DNA of 64,000 nt from JAGDZR01 sp049115695 (GTDB lineage: Bacteria > Bacteroidota > Bacteroidia > Cytophagales > Cyclobacteriaceae). The notes beneath the pieces were generated by a model that made no database searches, was not told the DNA's origin, and worked only from the letters and a program-made list of their open reading frames with translations. Both the position numbers and the translations under genes were made by a program. The first letter of the stretch is position 1; the number at the start of each line of letters is the position of its first letter. This document shows, in pieces, positions 9,074-18,390 of this stretch. The stretch covers positions 124,001 to 188,000 of the forward strand of contig JAGDZR010000010.1 of NCBI GenBank assembly GCA_049115695.1, written 5' to 3'.

Positions 9074-10236
9074 TGAACTGATTCTATGAGATTTTGGTAT
9101 TTGGTGGCCAAAATGGAGGATGAGTATATATTATTGTACAATTCGATTAGACTTTTCTTTGATTTTCCAAAGCTGTCTGAATCTCCTTCAATGAACATAG
9201 CCATTTTTTTAAAGCAGTCTTTGGCATTGTTATTTTCGAAACAAAGTCCAGCTCCCAGCTCTTCAATTAGTTGGTAAATCTCTGAGGACTTGGGTCCAAA
9301 ATATATGGTAGGAGTACCTGAATAAAGACCTGCGAAAAACTTACTTGGAACAGAAATGCCATTAAATTCACTTGATAATGTAATCAATTGAAAATGTGTC
9401 GCCATGAGTAAAGAATTATATTCAGGGTCGTCCAAGTATCCATAGAAATGAACATTGTTATAGATACTCTCTGAGACAAATGTGCGTAAATTTTGTTCCT
9501 TAACTCCCCTAATTACAAACACAAAACAGCACCTATCCGCATAACCATTCTCATTAACCATTTTAATAAGATCCTTTATTTCAGAAATTGAATGAATTCT
9601 TCCTAGATTACCCATATAAGTTATTACCAGCTTGCCTTTGAGCTCGGAAAACTTATCTCCTCTTTTAATAACCTGCTTTTCAATTGACTCTTCCTTAGCC
9701 AGCACATGAATAATCGAAATATTATCTTTTTCTACTCCCTTTTTTAGCACCAACCTTTTCATACACCGCCCAATCACAACATGCTTTGTCGCCTTTTGAA
9801 AAGCTCTATTCGACAACTTATTCAAAGTACGACCCATAATGGAATCCTCTTTTAAATAATTTAGTCGAAATAGCATCTCAGGGTGAAGGTCCATTGTGTG
9901 AATGAAATAAGGAATTTTTCGCAATCTGCATACATATGCGAGAATAATATAAAGCAAAGGTGGATGACTGAATATGATTGCAAGATCTATGTGATCAAAA
10001 AGTGTTTTTCTGATTGCGAATAATGAGTACCATATGGAAACCACAAGCTTACTTCTCATCAAAGCATTTGGAATTTTTATTGAATCAAAATATGGTTTAG
10101 ATATAGTTTCATTTCGATAACCTTTTGAAACGACTATAGCATGTGGTTGGTAAGATTTATTAACCAACTCCTTACAGATGGTCTCCATAACCGGAACAAC
10201 TGTATTGTACGTATTATAAAGGTAAATTCTTTTCAA
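9070..10236 (-). CDS. Glycosyltransferase, GT-B fold (GT4-like)
   Basis: This is a probable retaining glycosyltransferase adding one sugar to the lipid-linked repeat unit. The start is a TTG at 10236: an in-frame stop lies two codons upstream, and the first beta strand of the GT-B fold (KRIYLYNTYN) follows at once, so no ATG start fits as well. The N-terminal half includes IPYFIHTMDLHPEM. The C-terminal donor domain has KLVITYMGNLGRIHS and the nucleotide-sugar region LSSEFNGISVPSKFFAGLYSG. The protein is 388 aa. Its stop overlaps the ATG of the downstream sulfotransferase by 4 bp. Donor and acceptor cannot be assigned. Confidence 0.85.
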   Translation of the reverse strand: MKRIYLYNTYNTVVPVMETICKELVNKSYQPHAIVVSKGYRNETISKPYFDSIKIPNALMRSKLVVSIWYSLFAIRKTLFDHIDLAIIFSHPPLLYIILAYVCRLRKIPYFIHTMDLHPEMLFRLNYLKEDSIMGRTLNKLSNRAFQKATKHVVIGRCMKRLVLKKGVEKDNISIIHVLAKEESIEKQVIKRGDKFSELKGKLVITYMGNLGRIHSISEIKDLIKMVNENGYADRCCFVFVIRGVKEQNLRTFVSESIYNNVHFYGYLDDPEYNSLLMATHFQLITLSSEFNGISVPSKFFAGLYSGTPTIYFGPKSSEIYQLIEELGAGLCFENNNAKDCFKKMAMFIEGDSDSFGKSKKSLIELYNNIYSSSILATKYQNLIESVQ

Positions 10237-10257
10237 ACTGGACTAATGAGATAAACA

Positions 10258-11406
10258 CTAATTACTTTCTACAGCAAATACATCTAGTATTTCATTCGTG
10301 ACTACCTTGGAACTAAAATGTGCTTCAAATAACTTTCTGGATTTTCTTCCAAACTCAGCTCTTTTATTATTATCATTTAATGATATAATTGCTTGAACAA
10401 TAGCTTTCGAAGAGTTCTTTTCAACTTTCACCGCATTCTTACCAAATGCTACCATATCAGGGATTCCTGCATGAGCCGTAGTAATAATTGGTAATCCAAA
10501 ATTCATTGCTTCAATTATCGTCAAAGGTTGAGCTTCTGTAGGATAGTATGTCGGTAAACAAAATATGTCGTGCTGCATATAGGCCTTTGCAATTTGCGAT
10601 CTGTCGCTAATTCTTCCAAGGAACTTGACTTCCTTAGAAATGCCCAAATCTGCAATTAATTTATGTAGTTCTGATATTCGAATTTTATCAGGACTATCCC
10701 CAATAATTGAGAGCTCCACAACAACGGGTGAATCCTTCAATAAACCAACAGCTTTTACTAGATCTAAATAACCTTTAGACGGAGTAAGATTAGAAAGATA
10801 CAATAAACGTATTGGTTTACTTGATTCCATCCTTTTAGCAATGACACTCTTGCAGGTCTCATAAGATATCTCTATTCTACTATCAAGAGCATTGTTAATT
10901 ACTCTTCTCTGATGTTCTGGAATTCCTTTTAATCGTTGGCTTAATAATGGACTTAAAAAAATGAATAAATCAATTTTGCGTATGTTCATCGCAAACACCT
11001 TATTCAATGGAAAAAAGGTAACATAACCACGGTGAAAATTGCCCGAATGTACATGTGCAATTACCTTTTTTGTACTTTCCCTTTTAAGATAATGTAGTGA
11101 AAAATAATCTCTGATAATACCAAATACAGAAGCTGAGGGAACAAAATACGTCATCTTAGGTTGAAGAGACTTCATTGCCTTCCTCAATGCCAATATAGCT
11201 TTCACAGAATCAACTAACTTTGAAACAATAGTATTCAAATTCAACGATGCATCTAGAGATTTATACCGATAGTTCAATTCAACAATCTCAATGTCAGCCC
11301 CATTTTTCTTGAGGCGGTCATGGACAATTTTCGTTGCAACTCGCTGACCTGTAAATGGTGGTGGGAAACCGCCAAAAAAAAGAATCTGCTTAGATGAGGT
11401 ACTCAT
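10258..11406 (-). CDS. Glycosyltransferase family 4
   Basis: This is a retaining GT-B glycosyltransferase. The ATG at 11406 is preferred; a TTG three codons upstream (11415) is the alternative. The N-terminus has the GT4-type glycine-rich loop FFGGFPPPFTGQRVATKI. The donor half has LLYLSNLTPSKGYLDLVKAV and the E-x7-E region, PTEAQPLTIIEAMNFGLPII. The protein has about 382 residues with no signal peptide. It overlaps the upstream sulfotransferase by 17 bp, continuing the tightly packed minus-strand operon. The sugar transferred is unknown. Confidence 0.9.
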   Translation of the reverse strand: MSTSSKQILFFGGFPPPFTGQRVATKIVHDRLKKNGADIEIVELNYRYKSLDASLNLNTIVSKLVDSVKAILALRKAMKSLQPKMTYFVPSASVFGIIRDYFSLHYLKRESTKKVIAHVHSGNFHRGYVTFFPLNKVFAMNIRKIDLFIFLSPLLSQRLKGIPEHQRRVINNALDSRIEISYETCKSVIAKRMESSKPIRLLYLSNLTPSKGYLDLVKAVGLLKDSPVVVELSIIGDSPDKIRISELHKLIADLGISKEVKFLGRISDRSQIAKAYMQHDIFCLPTYYPTEAQPLTIIEAMNFGLPIITTAHAGIPDMVAFGKNAVKVEKNSSKAIVQAIISLNDNNKRAEFGRKSRKLFEAHFSSKVVTNEILDVFAVESN

Positions 11407-12169
11407 GAATATCAAATTGAATTAATACTGCATTAATCGAATCCAAATCTCTTTGGTTCATCGTTTTTTTCCATTGTTTCTCCTTTCCCGAACGGATAAA
11501 GTTATAGCTTGAATCAAAAGTTTCGGATTTTGGTGTCCCAAACTTCTTTTCAATCTTCTTGAAGCTCTCAAAATTCGATTGTTCTACAGCTTTTATCACA
11601 GCGTTTTTATCGAATTTGACATTACAAAATTCGAGCATTCTCGAAAATTCATTGATAGGATCTTGTAACAATTTTTCATAGTGGATTATTACTTTGGAAG
11701 TATTTGTTTTCCATGAATTATAGTGTTCAGCCCAAGAGGATATTCCAAATTGTGGATGTTGTATAAAATCACTTAATGAAATGTGTTTTGGCAATCTTGC
11801 CTTGGCTATAAGAAATTTGTGATAAGAGATCATTACATCTCGTGGATCCCTGATCAACAACACACATTTTCGTCCCGAATGTACTATTCCGTTATATGCA
11901 TGGTGGGTTTTCAAGAGTCTTGGAAATCCATCAAAATTCCACTCTAGATCGGTGCTGCGATTTCCAAACTCTGGCATAAATTCATCCAACTCCTCAAATG
12001 AATATTCGCGAGTTTGATTAACCTCTCGGGCGAGAAAGTTGAGATAAAAGTAGCGAACCCATGTATTCCCGGACTTTGGAAATGACACAAACCAGATATC
12101 CGTTTTTTTCAGGTTTCTCCAGTTGCCCAAGTATTCAAAAAATCTGACAGTTTTTCTCACTAACGTCAT
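11390..12169 (-). CDS. Sulfotransferase, cytosolic-type domain (Sulfotransfer_1; 2 of 7)
   Basis: This is a PAPS-dependent sulfotransferase resembling the cytosolic, carbohydrate/aryl-type family. From the ATG at 12169 (259 aa; a TTG at 12190 is an alternative) it has the 5'-PSB loop SFPKSGNTWVRYF (about 29-41). A likely catalytic His follows in LLKTHHAYNG (about 85-94), then the 3'-phosphate site LLIRDPRDVMISYHKF with R107 and S115. Near the C-terminus, FIRSGKEKQWKK matches the family RxGxxGDWK element in degenerate form. The start overlaps the preceding sulfotransferase gene by 4 bp (ATGA), so two different sulfotransferase types are translationally coupled. That suggests sequential or two-position sulfation of one repeat unit. 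Confidence 0.9.
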   Translation of the reverse strand: MTLVRKTVRFFEYLGNWRNLKKTDIWFVSFPKSGNTWVRYFYLNFLAREVNQTREYSFEELDEFMPEFGNRSTDLEWNFDGFPRLLKTHHAYNGIVHSGRKCVLLIRDPRDVMISYHKFLIAKARLPKHISLSDFIQHPQFGISSWAEHYNSWKTNTSKVIIHYEKLLQDPINEFSRMLEFCNVKFDKNAVIKAVEQSNFESFKKIEKKFGTPKSETFDSSYNFIRSGKEKQWKKTMNQRDLDSINAVLIQFDIHEYLI

Positions 12170-13044
12170 TTCCAGCTCTTTTGGATACAATCCCTACCTA
12201 ATGTTCGAAGTTTCTTGTCATCAATAAGGGAGACAAATTTCGTATTTTCTTTGCTGTAGAAATTGACAAGTAATTGATGTAATTGGTCATCAATTTTCTT
12301 GTCCTTCTTCTCAATTTTGTTAAAAACCTGATGTGCTAACTCGAGTCCTGCTCTAATAAATCTGTTTTGAAAGCCCAATGAGGAAAGTCTGACAAGGAAA
12401 TTATTTGTACTGGATTTCTTGGGTGTCTTATTAATAGTTGTGGGAACATGGTCTGTATTTACCCCCAAAAAATCATAAATCTCACTAACCGCTTTTAAAG
12501 GATCATCCTTAACCAAATCATATGTAAGAATCAAAAAGTTCTTCGCATCGAATTTTTTCAAATACTCACTGATCTGATTTGCATAGCATCCTCGATGTAA
12601 GATGTCTCTAAAATCAAAATTTCTTTCTTGCCATTTATAGCCATCCATATTGGAGATTCCATCTTGAAATGCCTGAGTCACATCAATATCTAATCCTATA
12701 TCACCCATCCTTTGATACCAGTTTAGAGCCGAAAAAGCTCTCTCAACAGGATTTCTGAGCATAATGATGAATTTCAACGAATTCGAATGGTTCTTTAAAA
12801 GATTAATACTTTTTTCATTAGGCAAATAGTCCACTGACACATCTCCTGAAATTTTATTTGACTGAAATGGAATCTTGTTCAGATACCAATCCAAACCGTT
12901 TTTATCGTATAATTCACCTCCAATGTACTCTCGTTCAAGTTTTTTTTCGGGTAATAGAATTTCTGGATGATCTTGTAAACAGTAGTACATCCACGAGGTT
13001 GCGCTCTTCTGGACACCAATAACAAGAAAATTTATTTTATTCAT
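12166..13044 (-). CDS. Sulfotransferase, heparan-sulfate-type domain (3 of 7)
   Basis: This is a PAPS-dependent sulfotransferase of the NDST/HS 3-O-sulfotransferase-like group. The 292-residue protein starts with FLVIGVQKSATSWMYYCL, whose 5'-PSB loop spans 10-17. A GDVSVDYL segment (68-75) corresponds to the family acceptor/catalytic region. The 3'-PB element is FIIMLRNPVERAFSALNWY with R97 and S105. No signal peptide or transmembrane helix is present, unlike the Golgi enzymes, so action on cytoplasmic lipid-linked glycans is expected. It overlaps the GT4 gene upstream by 8 bp. The exact position sulfated cannot be predicted. Confidence 0.9.
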   Translation of the reverse strand: MNKINFLVIGVQKSATSWMYYCLQDHPEILLPEKKLEREYIGGELYDKNGLDWYLNKIPFQSNKISGDVSVDYLPNEKSINLLKNHSNSLKFIIMLRNPVERAFSALNWYQRMGDIGLDIDVTQAFQDGISNMDGYKWQERNFDFRDILHRGCYANQISEYLKKFDAKNFLILTYDLVKDDPLKAVSEIYDFLGVNTDHVPTTINKTPKKSSTNNFLVRLSSLGFQNRFIRAGLELAHQVFNKIEKKDKKIDDQLHQLLVNFYSKENTKFVSLIDDKKLRTLGRDCIQKSWK

Positions 13045-14179
13045 GAATCAATTCCTCCTCTTTACCTCTCATTATGTAATGCAATTTCTTTCCCCAATCA
13101 AATTCAAAATTACGCTTCATAACCTTGGTATGAGATAGGCAATTCTGGTAAAAAATCTTATCACCATGTAGTTTGTTTAGTAAATCTGCAAGAGCTTGTG
13201 TTTGCTCAACATCAAATAAAAAGGTTTTGTCCGCAAAAAGTTCGGGAATACCGTCTACATTAGATGCTATTACCGGTGTTTCTAAACTTGCTGATTCCAA
13301 AACCACATTAGGAAAAGGTTCACTACGGCTAGGAACTACAACCAAATGAGAATTATTAATTGCTGCATAAGGATTCTTGACATGGCCAATGAACGTTACC
13401 TTTTCCTGCAGTTTAAGCCTTGCAACCATATCCTCTATCGCGCTTTTATCTTCACCCTCTCCAGCAATTTTCAACCTGAAATCAGCTTCTCCCAAATTGG
13501 CCAATGCGTTCAGTAACAAATCGACTCCCTTGATATGCATTTTTAGCCTGCCAAGAAATAGTATAGTGAATGTACCAGCTAAAGTCTTTTGTCCAAGATG
13601 AGATGTGTTTTCATAAAACCTTGAAGTATTCCAGTTGTTAGGAATAACATGAATATCCTTAGAAGTCTGCTCAAATCCATAATCTGCAAGGAATGTTTCT
13701 TTTCCTTTTGCTGATTGAAATATCATTCGGTCAGAAGTCTTTACAATTTGTCTAATCACAGGTTTATGAAAAGTGACAAAAATCAAACGCTTAATCACCG
13801 AATAGTTATTCTGAAAGAATTTCGGTTTTTCCGCTCCTCTGAAGAAACTAATAAAGTGCCCTGTGAATAGTTTTTTGAAGAGAAACAAACCAAACCCTGA
13901 TGATCCCTTATACGATACAATGGTGCTAAACGGAAATTGCTTATTCAATCGTAATGCGATCAAAAGGGAATACCACCAATAAGTGATGGACAATCCAAAA
14001 ATACCGGTCTTGATCACGAGCAATGATCCGTTTGGTCCTTCATCAACTTCAATTTCTTCTTGACCACTTGTGATAATTGTCCACTTAATGGATTTTGTAT
14101 TTAAGAAATTGGTGTACTCGACCATCCTAATCCATGCTCCTCCTTTGGGTTGATTGTTAAGCAACAGGTAATGCTCCAT
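13037..14179 (-). CDS. Glycosyltransferase family 4
   Basis: This is a GT-B retaining glycosyltransferase of 380 aa. The N-terminus has NQPKGGAWIRMVEYTNFL, the acceptor-side loop. The donor domain starts with FTILFLGRLKMHIKGVDLLL, continues with RLKIAGEGEDK and VTFIGHVKNPYAAI, and ends with the E-x7-E motif in SRSEPFPNVVLESASLETPV. It overlaps the Wzy-like gene upstream by 23 bp and sulfotransferase 12166-13044 downstream by 8 bp. The linkage formed is unknown. Confidence 0.9.
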   Translation of the reverse strand: MEHYLLLNNQPKGGAWIRMVEYTNFLNTKSIKWTIITSGQEEIEVDEGPNGSLLVIKTGIFGLSITYWWYSLLIALRLNKQFPFSTIVSYKGSSGFGLFLFKKLFTGHFISFFRGAEKPKFFQNNYSVIKRLIFVTFHKPVIRQIVKTSDRMIFQSAKGKETFLADYGFEQTSKDIHVIPNNWNTSRFYENTSHLGQKTLAGTFTILFLGRLKMHIKGVDLLLNALANLGEADFRLKIAGEGEDKSAIEDMVARLKLQEKVTFIGHVKNPYAAINNSHLVVVPSRSEPFPNVVLESASLETPVIASNVDGIPELFADKTFLFDVEQTQALADLLNKLHGDKIFYQNCLSHTKVMKRNFEFDWGKKLHYIMRGKEEELIHE

Positions 14180-15407
14180 TTGCAGATTTGTCTTGTAAAA
14201 ATAGCTTTATGGTAATGGCCCAGAATACCCAAATGTAGATCCAGTTAACCATGGAGTGAGCCAAATTGAAGAGATAAATAGCAATGAAGGCAAATACTGC
14301 TACAATAAATTCCAGAGAATTATTTTTATTAACAAAACACAAAATGATTGGTAGAAAGTAAAATATCATCATTATTAATCCTCCCAACCATCCATAGATC
14401 AATAGGTCTTTCATGATAAAATTATGAGGGTTTCTATCAACTCCTCCAAACTCAAGCATTACCTCAGGATGATGATGAGACAACCCGAGTCCAAAAGGGT
14501 GGATGTTCAGGACCGCAAATGTCGCTTCAACCAGGTACAGTCTTTTTTCGGAAATTGTTTCCATAGACACATCCGTAATATTCACACCATCTGAATTGAG
14601 TCTTGCCATTTCTACTCCAAAAAGTGATTTAGGCATTATTGAAAGCGTTAGTGCAAAAAATACCATACACATCAACCCTCCATACAGTACAAATTTTTTC
14701 AACCTGCCCACACCAGTCAAATAAACGACCATCCCCACCAGCGATATCAGCATACCCCCAAGCGCTGATCTGGACTGAGCCAACAATTCTGCCAGCAAGC
14801 TCAGTAGTAAAAGAAACAATCTAAATAGAGAGGTTTTTACCATGAACAAATAAAAACAACAGAAAATAACCGGTATTAATGCGCCTGCAATAAGATTGGG
14901 GTTAACAAATAATCCAACCAACCTGTAACCTTTGCTAGACCTATCATAAAATATTTCAAATATATTGCCGGGAAGTGCTTTTGAAAGCAATACAATAACA
15001 ATGAATATCAGGAAGGTGCCCGCATAAATTCCAAAAAACTTCAGCAAAACACTTCGCTCCAATCGAACCGACAGAATTATAAAAGTTAAAACATATGACC
15101 CAAAGAGTCCAACAAAAGAAGTATGGTTCTCAAAGCCCCCATTCATATAGGCAAAAACCAACAACAAAACTTCAGTCGTGAGTAACAATTGCAGCCACAG
15201 TGGAAGTTTATTTACTTTTCCCTTATATATCTGTAGCAAGAATGACAGAAAAGCGATTGATCCTATTAGGTAAAAAAACTTAAAAGGCCCAATTTGCAAA
15301 ACTTGACTTATTGGAGCCACAACGGCCAAAATGTAAAGGACTCTTTCGAATTTCCAAACATTGGCAATTGCCAGACTTGCGAACAATAAAAAAAGGACAG
15401 AAATCAA
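14157..15407 (-). CDS. O-antigen polymerase/ligase-family membrane protein (Wzy-like)
   Basis: It probably polymerises lipid-linked repeat units at the periplasmic face. The 416-residue protein is almost entirely hydrophobic, with roughly ten to twelve membrane helices. A large periplasmic loop (about 255-310) contains GLGLSHHHPE and NPHNFIM, and the latter resembles the H-N-x-F-L element of the Wzy_C/O-antigen ligase family. The start is a TTG at 15407; no ATG precedes it in frame. A good Bacteroidota promoter (-7 box 15435-15428) sits 21 bp upstream, which supports this start. It heads the minus-strand operon running down to 6477. Polymerase is favoured over WaaL-type ligase because the locus also has Wzx, PCP and OPX genes. 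Confidence 0.82.
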   Translation of the reverse strand: MISVLFLLFASLAIANVWKFERVLYILAVVAPISQVLQIGPFKFFYLIGSIAFLSFLLQIYKGKVNKLPLWLQLLLTTEVLLLVFAYMNGGFENHTSFVGLFGSYVLTFIILSVRLERSVLLKFFGIYAGTFLIFIVIVLLSKALPGNIFEIFYDRSSKGYRLVGLFVNPNLIAGALIPVIFCCFYLFMVKTSLFRLFLLLLSLLAELLAQSRSALGGMLISLVGMVVYLTGVGRLKKFVLYGGLMCMVFFALTLSIMPKSLFGVEMARLNSDGVNITDVSMETISEKRLYLVEATFAVLNIHPFGLGLSHHHPEVMLEFGGVDRNPHNFIMKDLLIYGWLGGLIMMIFYFLPIILCFVNKNNSLEFIVAVFAFIAIYLFNLAHSMVNWIYIWVFWAITIKLFLQDKSANGALPVA

Positions 15408-15427
15408 AGGCCTTGTTATACTTTGCG

Positions 15428-15464
15428 CAAAAGTAAGTAATGTTAATAATCTAAGATTGCCAAA
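15428..15464 (-). promoter_or_regulatory. Promoter for the wzy-led minus-strand operon
   Basis: On the minus strand a TTTG (15464-15461) is followed by TACTTTTG (15435-15428), an exact TAnnTTTG -7 box. The start-to-start distance is 29 nt, slightly longer than the classical -33/-7 spacing. Transcription would begin near 15421, about 14 nt before the TTG start of the Wzy-like gene. It diverges from the promoter at 15488-15522. Confidence 0.55.
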
Positions 15465-15487
15465 CGGATAATCATTAACAATGAATA

Positions 15488-15522
15488 TTTGAGATGCGCT
15501 GTTAGGAGTTATTTTACATTTG
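15488..15522 (+). promoter_or_regulatory. Promoter for sulfotransferase/GT pair on the plus strand
   Basis: TTTG at 15488-15491 and TACATTTG at 15515-15522 fit the Bacteroidota -33/-7 consensus with 27 nt start-to-start. The predicted transcription start near 15529 favours the ATG at 15560 for the sulfotransferase, with a leader of about 30 nt. ATGs at 15533 or 15536 would leave almost no leader. Confidence 0.55.
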
Positions 15523-15559
15523 CTGCTAATTGATGATGCATTATTGGCTCAACCACAAC

Positions 15560-16555
15560 ATGATTGAAAACGGAATTTTTATAATTGGAGTTAGGAAGTG
15601 CGGAACCACCTCACTATTTAACCTATTAGAACAGCACCCGGATATTGAGGGGTCCAGTATCAAGGAACCACAATTTTTTTCACTTCGTCAATCTTCGGTT
15701 GACGCGAATATCAGTTATTATCACTCACTCTTTTCTGATCTGAACGGATTAATCATGGATGGGTCAACGCATTACTTTATGCATGAGCACAGTATTCAAA
15801 ATATTAGAAAATATGTTCGGAATCCGAAATTCATCATAATGATTCGTAATCCTGTAGATCGATTTTTTTCAGCATATTTCCATTTGAATAGACATTATCC
15901 ACCAAATGATTCGCGTAATTTAGATCAACTAGTTGCTGACTATATTAGCCTCGATCCTCACAGTCCAATTGCATCTGAGAATGAATTAATCTCCAAATTG
16001 GTAAGTTCAGAAACACTCAACGGAACGTACTATAATAAAGAAAGTCACCGAAATCGAAAACTAGGCCCTATGCTTACAGACTATGACGATATGCACGCAG
16101 AATATCGTTACTTAAAAGAATCAACTTATAGCTCCCAGCTGCATAAGCTAGACCTAAATGATAGTCACATTATCGTTCTTGAAGAATTATTAGCGGATTC
16201 TGAAGGAGTGATATCGAAACTGGAAAAATTCCTAGATTTACAATCTGGATATCTGGATTTGTCAAAAACTGAGAAAACAAATCAAGGATATGTAGTACAA
16301 AATCCAATTCTTGGGCGTTTTCTAAGACCAGGTAATTGGAGGCCCCAGCTAAGGCTGGGAATCATGTCAAAAATCAAAAAGAAATTTTCAAAGCCAGCAC
16401 CAAAAGCCAATACAATACATAAAAGACAAATTGCAACGATTTTAAAAAAGGAATTTGACTTTTGGAATGAAAGACTGCCCCAAACCAAGCAATACTGGAA
16501 CAGATATGACAAAAAGACTGAAGCTACTGATGGTCACCCCAAAACTACCTCCTGA
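15560..16555 (+). CDS. Sulfotransferase, heparan-sulfate-type domain (4 of 7)
   Basis: This is a PAPS-dependent sulfotransferase. From the ATG at 15560 the protein is 331 aa and opens with MIENGIFIIGVRKCGTTSLF. Its 5'-PSB loop (10-17) lines up with the start of the sulfotransferase at 12166-13044. ATGs at 15533/15536 would add nine or eight residues. The 3'-PB element is FIIMIRNPVDRFFSAYFH with R96 and S104. A KEPQFFS motif follows the P-loop helix, and MDGSTHYF lies before the 3'-PB, as in HS-type enzymes. It is the first plus-strand gene inside an otherwise minus-strand locus and overlaps the next glycosyltransferase by 50 bp. Confidence 0.88.
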   Translation: MIENGIFIIGVRKCGTTSLFNLLEQHPDIEGSSIKEPQFFSLRQSSVDANISYYHSLFSDLNGLIMDGSTHYFMHEHSIQNIRKYVRNPKFIIMIRNPVDRFFSAYFHLNRHYPPNDSRNLDQLVADYISLDPHSPIASENELISKLVSSETLNGTYYNKESHRNRKLGPMLTDYDDMHAEYRYLKESTYSSQLHKLDLNDSHIIVLEELLADSEGVISKLEKFLDLQSGYLDLSKTEKTNQGYVVQNPILGRFLRPGNWRPQLRLGIMSKIKKKFSKPAPKANTIHKRQIATILKKEFDFWNERLPQTKQYWNRYDKKTEATDGHPKTTS

Positions 16556-17678
16556 ATTCGCAGGATACGGAATTACATCCGTACTATACGCCACGGAGTT
16601 AGCCAAAACATATGATGTAGATGTATTAACGACTACTCAGAATCCCACTTCTATTAAGGGCGTTAATTTCGTTCCAATAAATCTCCCCGGATGGTTTTCC
16701 AAAGGAAAACTTTACCAAATAGTAGCATTACTTTACTTACCCTTTCTTAGAGCAAAGCTGAGCAAATTAATAGGAGATAACTACGACTTTATTTTCTCGA
16801 TTGGCACTGGCCACTGGATCCGGTTGTTATGCCTCCATATCGCTCACAAGAAAGGCATCATGAGTATTGCTGAACCATCGCTCTATGGTCATGATGACCC
16901 TGTATTCATCAAGAAAAAGAGATTTGGATGGATTAGGAGGTGGTTGCTAACTAAAGCCGATAAGTATGTAGCTATGTCTCCACTGATGAAAGATATCTAC
17001 TTGAAAGATTCCGTTGTGAAAGATAAAGAAATAGCGGTTATTGGCAATCCTGTAGACCTGGAAAAATTTAAACCAGTCTCTTCAGACAAAAAAAGTCAAT
17101 TACGAACTCAGTTTGGGTTCAGTGAAAAAGATTTTATCCTCCTTTTTGTAGGCGGAGTTAGAAAAAGAAAGGGAATAGACAAGGTAATTGACCTAATGCC
17201 ATCATTAATTAAACAAAACAAAAATGTCAAACTTCTAGTTGTTGGGCCGGTTCAAAGTAACAACCCTGATGACGTTCAGTTTGTCACTGAAATAGAACAA
17301 ACGATTACAGAAAATAAATTAGGTGATAGTATTAGCATGGTGGGTTTTCAGCCTAATGTCGAAGATTATATGCAATTAAGTGATGTCTTTGTTTTTCCTT
17401 CACATCAAGAGGGATTTGGTACTGTACAAATTGAAGCAATGGCTTGCGGTTTGCCTGTTGTCGCTTATGAAATTAAAAGAATCAGTGAATTCATCATAGA
17501 TAATGGAGTTGATGGGTTTTATGTTGGAGATCAAAATGAAATGCTAAAGCATCTCCTAAATCTCATGACCGATTCAGAACAGCATAAAGCCATCTCAACA
17601 AAAGCCATGGAAAAGGTGAATGACAGATTCGAAATTTCTAAGATAATTGAGGAATATGTTGTGTTTTTTGAAAAATAG
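16506..17678 (+). CDS. Glycosyltransferase family 4
   Basis: This is a GT-B retaining glycosyltransferase. The ATG at 16506 begins just before the first beta strand (RLKLLMVTPKLPPEFAGYG, with the GT4 glycine loop) and is preferred over an upstream TTG at 16455. The protein has 390 aa. The donor domain contains FILLFVGGVRKRKGIDKVI and the E-x7-E motif in HQEGFGTVQIEAMACGLPVV. The gene overlaps the preceding sulfotransferase by 50 bp and converges with the sulfotransferase at 17707-18390. A 10-bp palindrome (17697-17706) lies in the short gap, but without a T-run. Confidence 0.9.
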   Translation: MTKRLKLLMVTPKLPPEFAGYGITSVLYATELAKTYDVDVLTTTQNPTSIKGVNFVPINLPGWFSKGKLYQIVALLYLPFLRAKLSKLIGDNYDFIFSIGTGHWIRLLCLHIAHKKGIMSIAEPSLYGHDDPVFIKKKRFGWIRRWLLTKADKYVAMSPLMKDIYLKDSVVKDKEIAVIGNPVDLEKFKPVSSDKKSQLRTQFGFSEKDFILLFVGGVRKRKGIDKVIDLMPSLIKQNKNVKLLVVGPVQSNNPDDVQFVTEIEQTITENKLGDSISMVGFQPNVEDYMQLSDVFVFPSHQEGFGTVQIEAMACGLPVVAYEIKRISEFIIDNGVDGFYVGDQNEMLKHLLNLMTDSEQHKAISTKAMEKVNDRFEISKIIEEYVVFFEK

Positions 17679-17706
17679 TAAATAGCGACAGTTACTCTCC
17701 ATGGAG

Positions 17707-18390
17707 TTAATATCCAAAATGAGCTATTTCACGTGCGTAAGTTTTGCTAACCCATTGCATTTCATGCTGATTTAGAATATCAGTATAGTGACTCTTATTT
17801 TTTCTAATATTTCCTTTTGCTTTAACATCAGGTAATTCCAGTTTTTTACTTAATCCAAGTTTCTCGCTTATATCTATCATGGCGCTTGACAATTCCTCAT
17901 ATTTATAAACTTTGTCAACAATGATTACGCTATTTTTCGTATACAACTCAAGCCCTCTGATTCTTGTAGAGATTTCAGATCGAATAAAATTTGAAATAGA
18001 ACCGAATTTTTCATCACCTCCTTTCCAATAATACCATGAGATCAATTTATCATATGGATTCCTTTCAAAAGCAAATTTATAATAGCTATCCCATTGCTTT
18101 TTGTCTAAGTACTCTCGAATCTTACTTGCCCCAATATGATTATAGTATTTCAATCTTTTCCTTCTATAAATGGCAGTCAAATAGTCTTTTAGTCCATATT
18201 TACTAAAAGGGATATGGAAATTTTGTTTGCCTCTAAACCCAAGTTCCTTTCTATATAATTCATCTTTTGTTGAAATAGGAGATATTATGTCATCTGGTCC
18301 ACAAATTTCCGATAGCGCAATCTCTAAACTTGTCCCTGCCGTTTTTTCTGTTTTGACAAATATGAACTTATGCTTATGTGATATTATCAT
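17707..18390 (-). CDS. Sulfotransferase family 2-type protein (5 of 7)
   Basis: This is a PAPS-dependent carbohydrate sulfotransferase of the Sulfotransfer_2 group (relatives of chondroitin/dermatan and HNK-1 enzymes). From the ATG at 18390 (227 aa; a TTG two codons upstream is possible) it shows FIFVKTEKTAGTSLE (9-23), the family 5'-PSB motif. A HIGASKIREYL segment comes next, then FAFERNPYDKLISWYYW with R110 and S118 as 3'-phosphate ligands. There is no membrane anchor. It is a single minus-strand gene between a plus-strand GT and the Wzx gene, with 267 bp of non-coding DNA upstream in which I found no clear promoter. Confidence 0.88.
   Translation of the reverse strand: MIISHKHKFIFVKTEKTAGTSLEIALSEICGPDDIISPISTKDELYRKELGFRGKQNFHIPFSKYGLKDYLTAIYRRKRLKYYNHIGASKIREYLDKKQWDSYYKFAFERNPYDKLISWYYWKGGDEKFGSISNFIRSEISTRIRGLELYTKNSVIIVDKVYKYEELSSAMIDISEKLGLSKKLELPDVKAKGNIRKNKSHYTDILNQHEMQWVSKTYAREIAHFGY

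Noticed and set aside
17697..17706. 10-bp palindrome between convergent genes
   Set aside because: Too short to call an attachment site or terminator; no T-run or partner copy was found.
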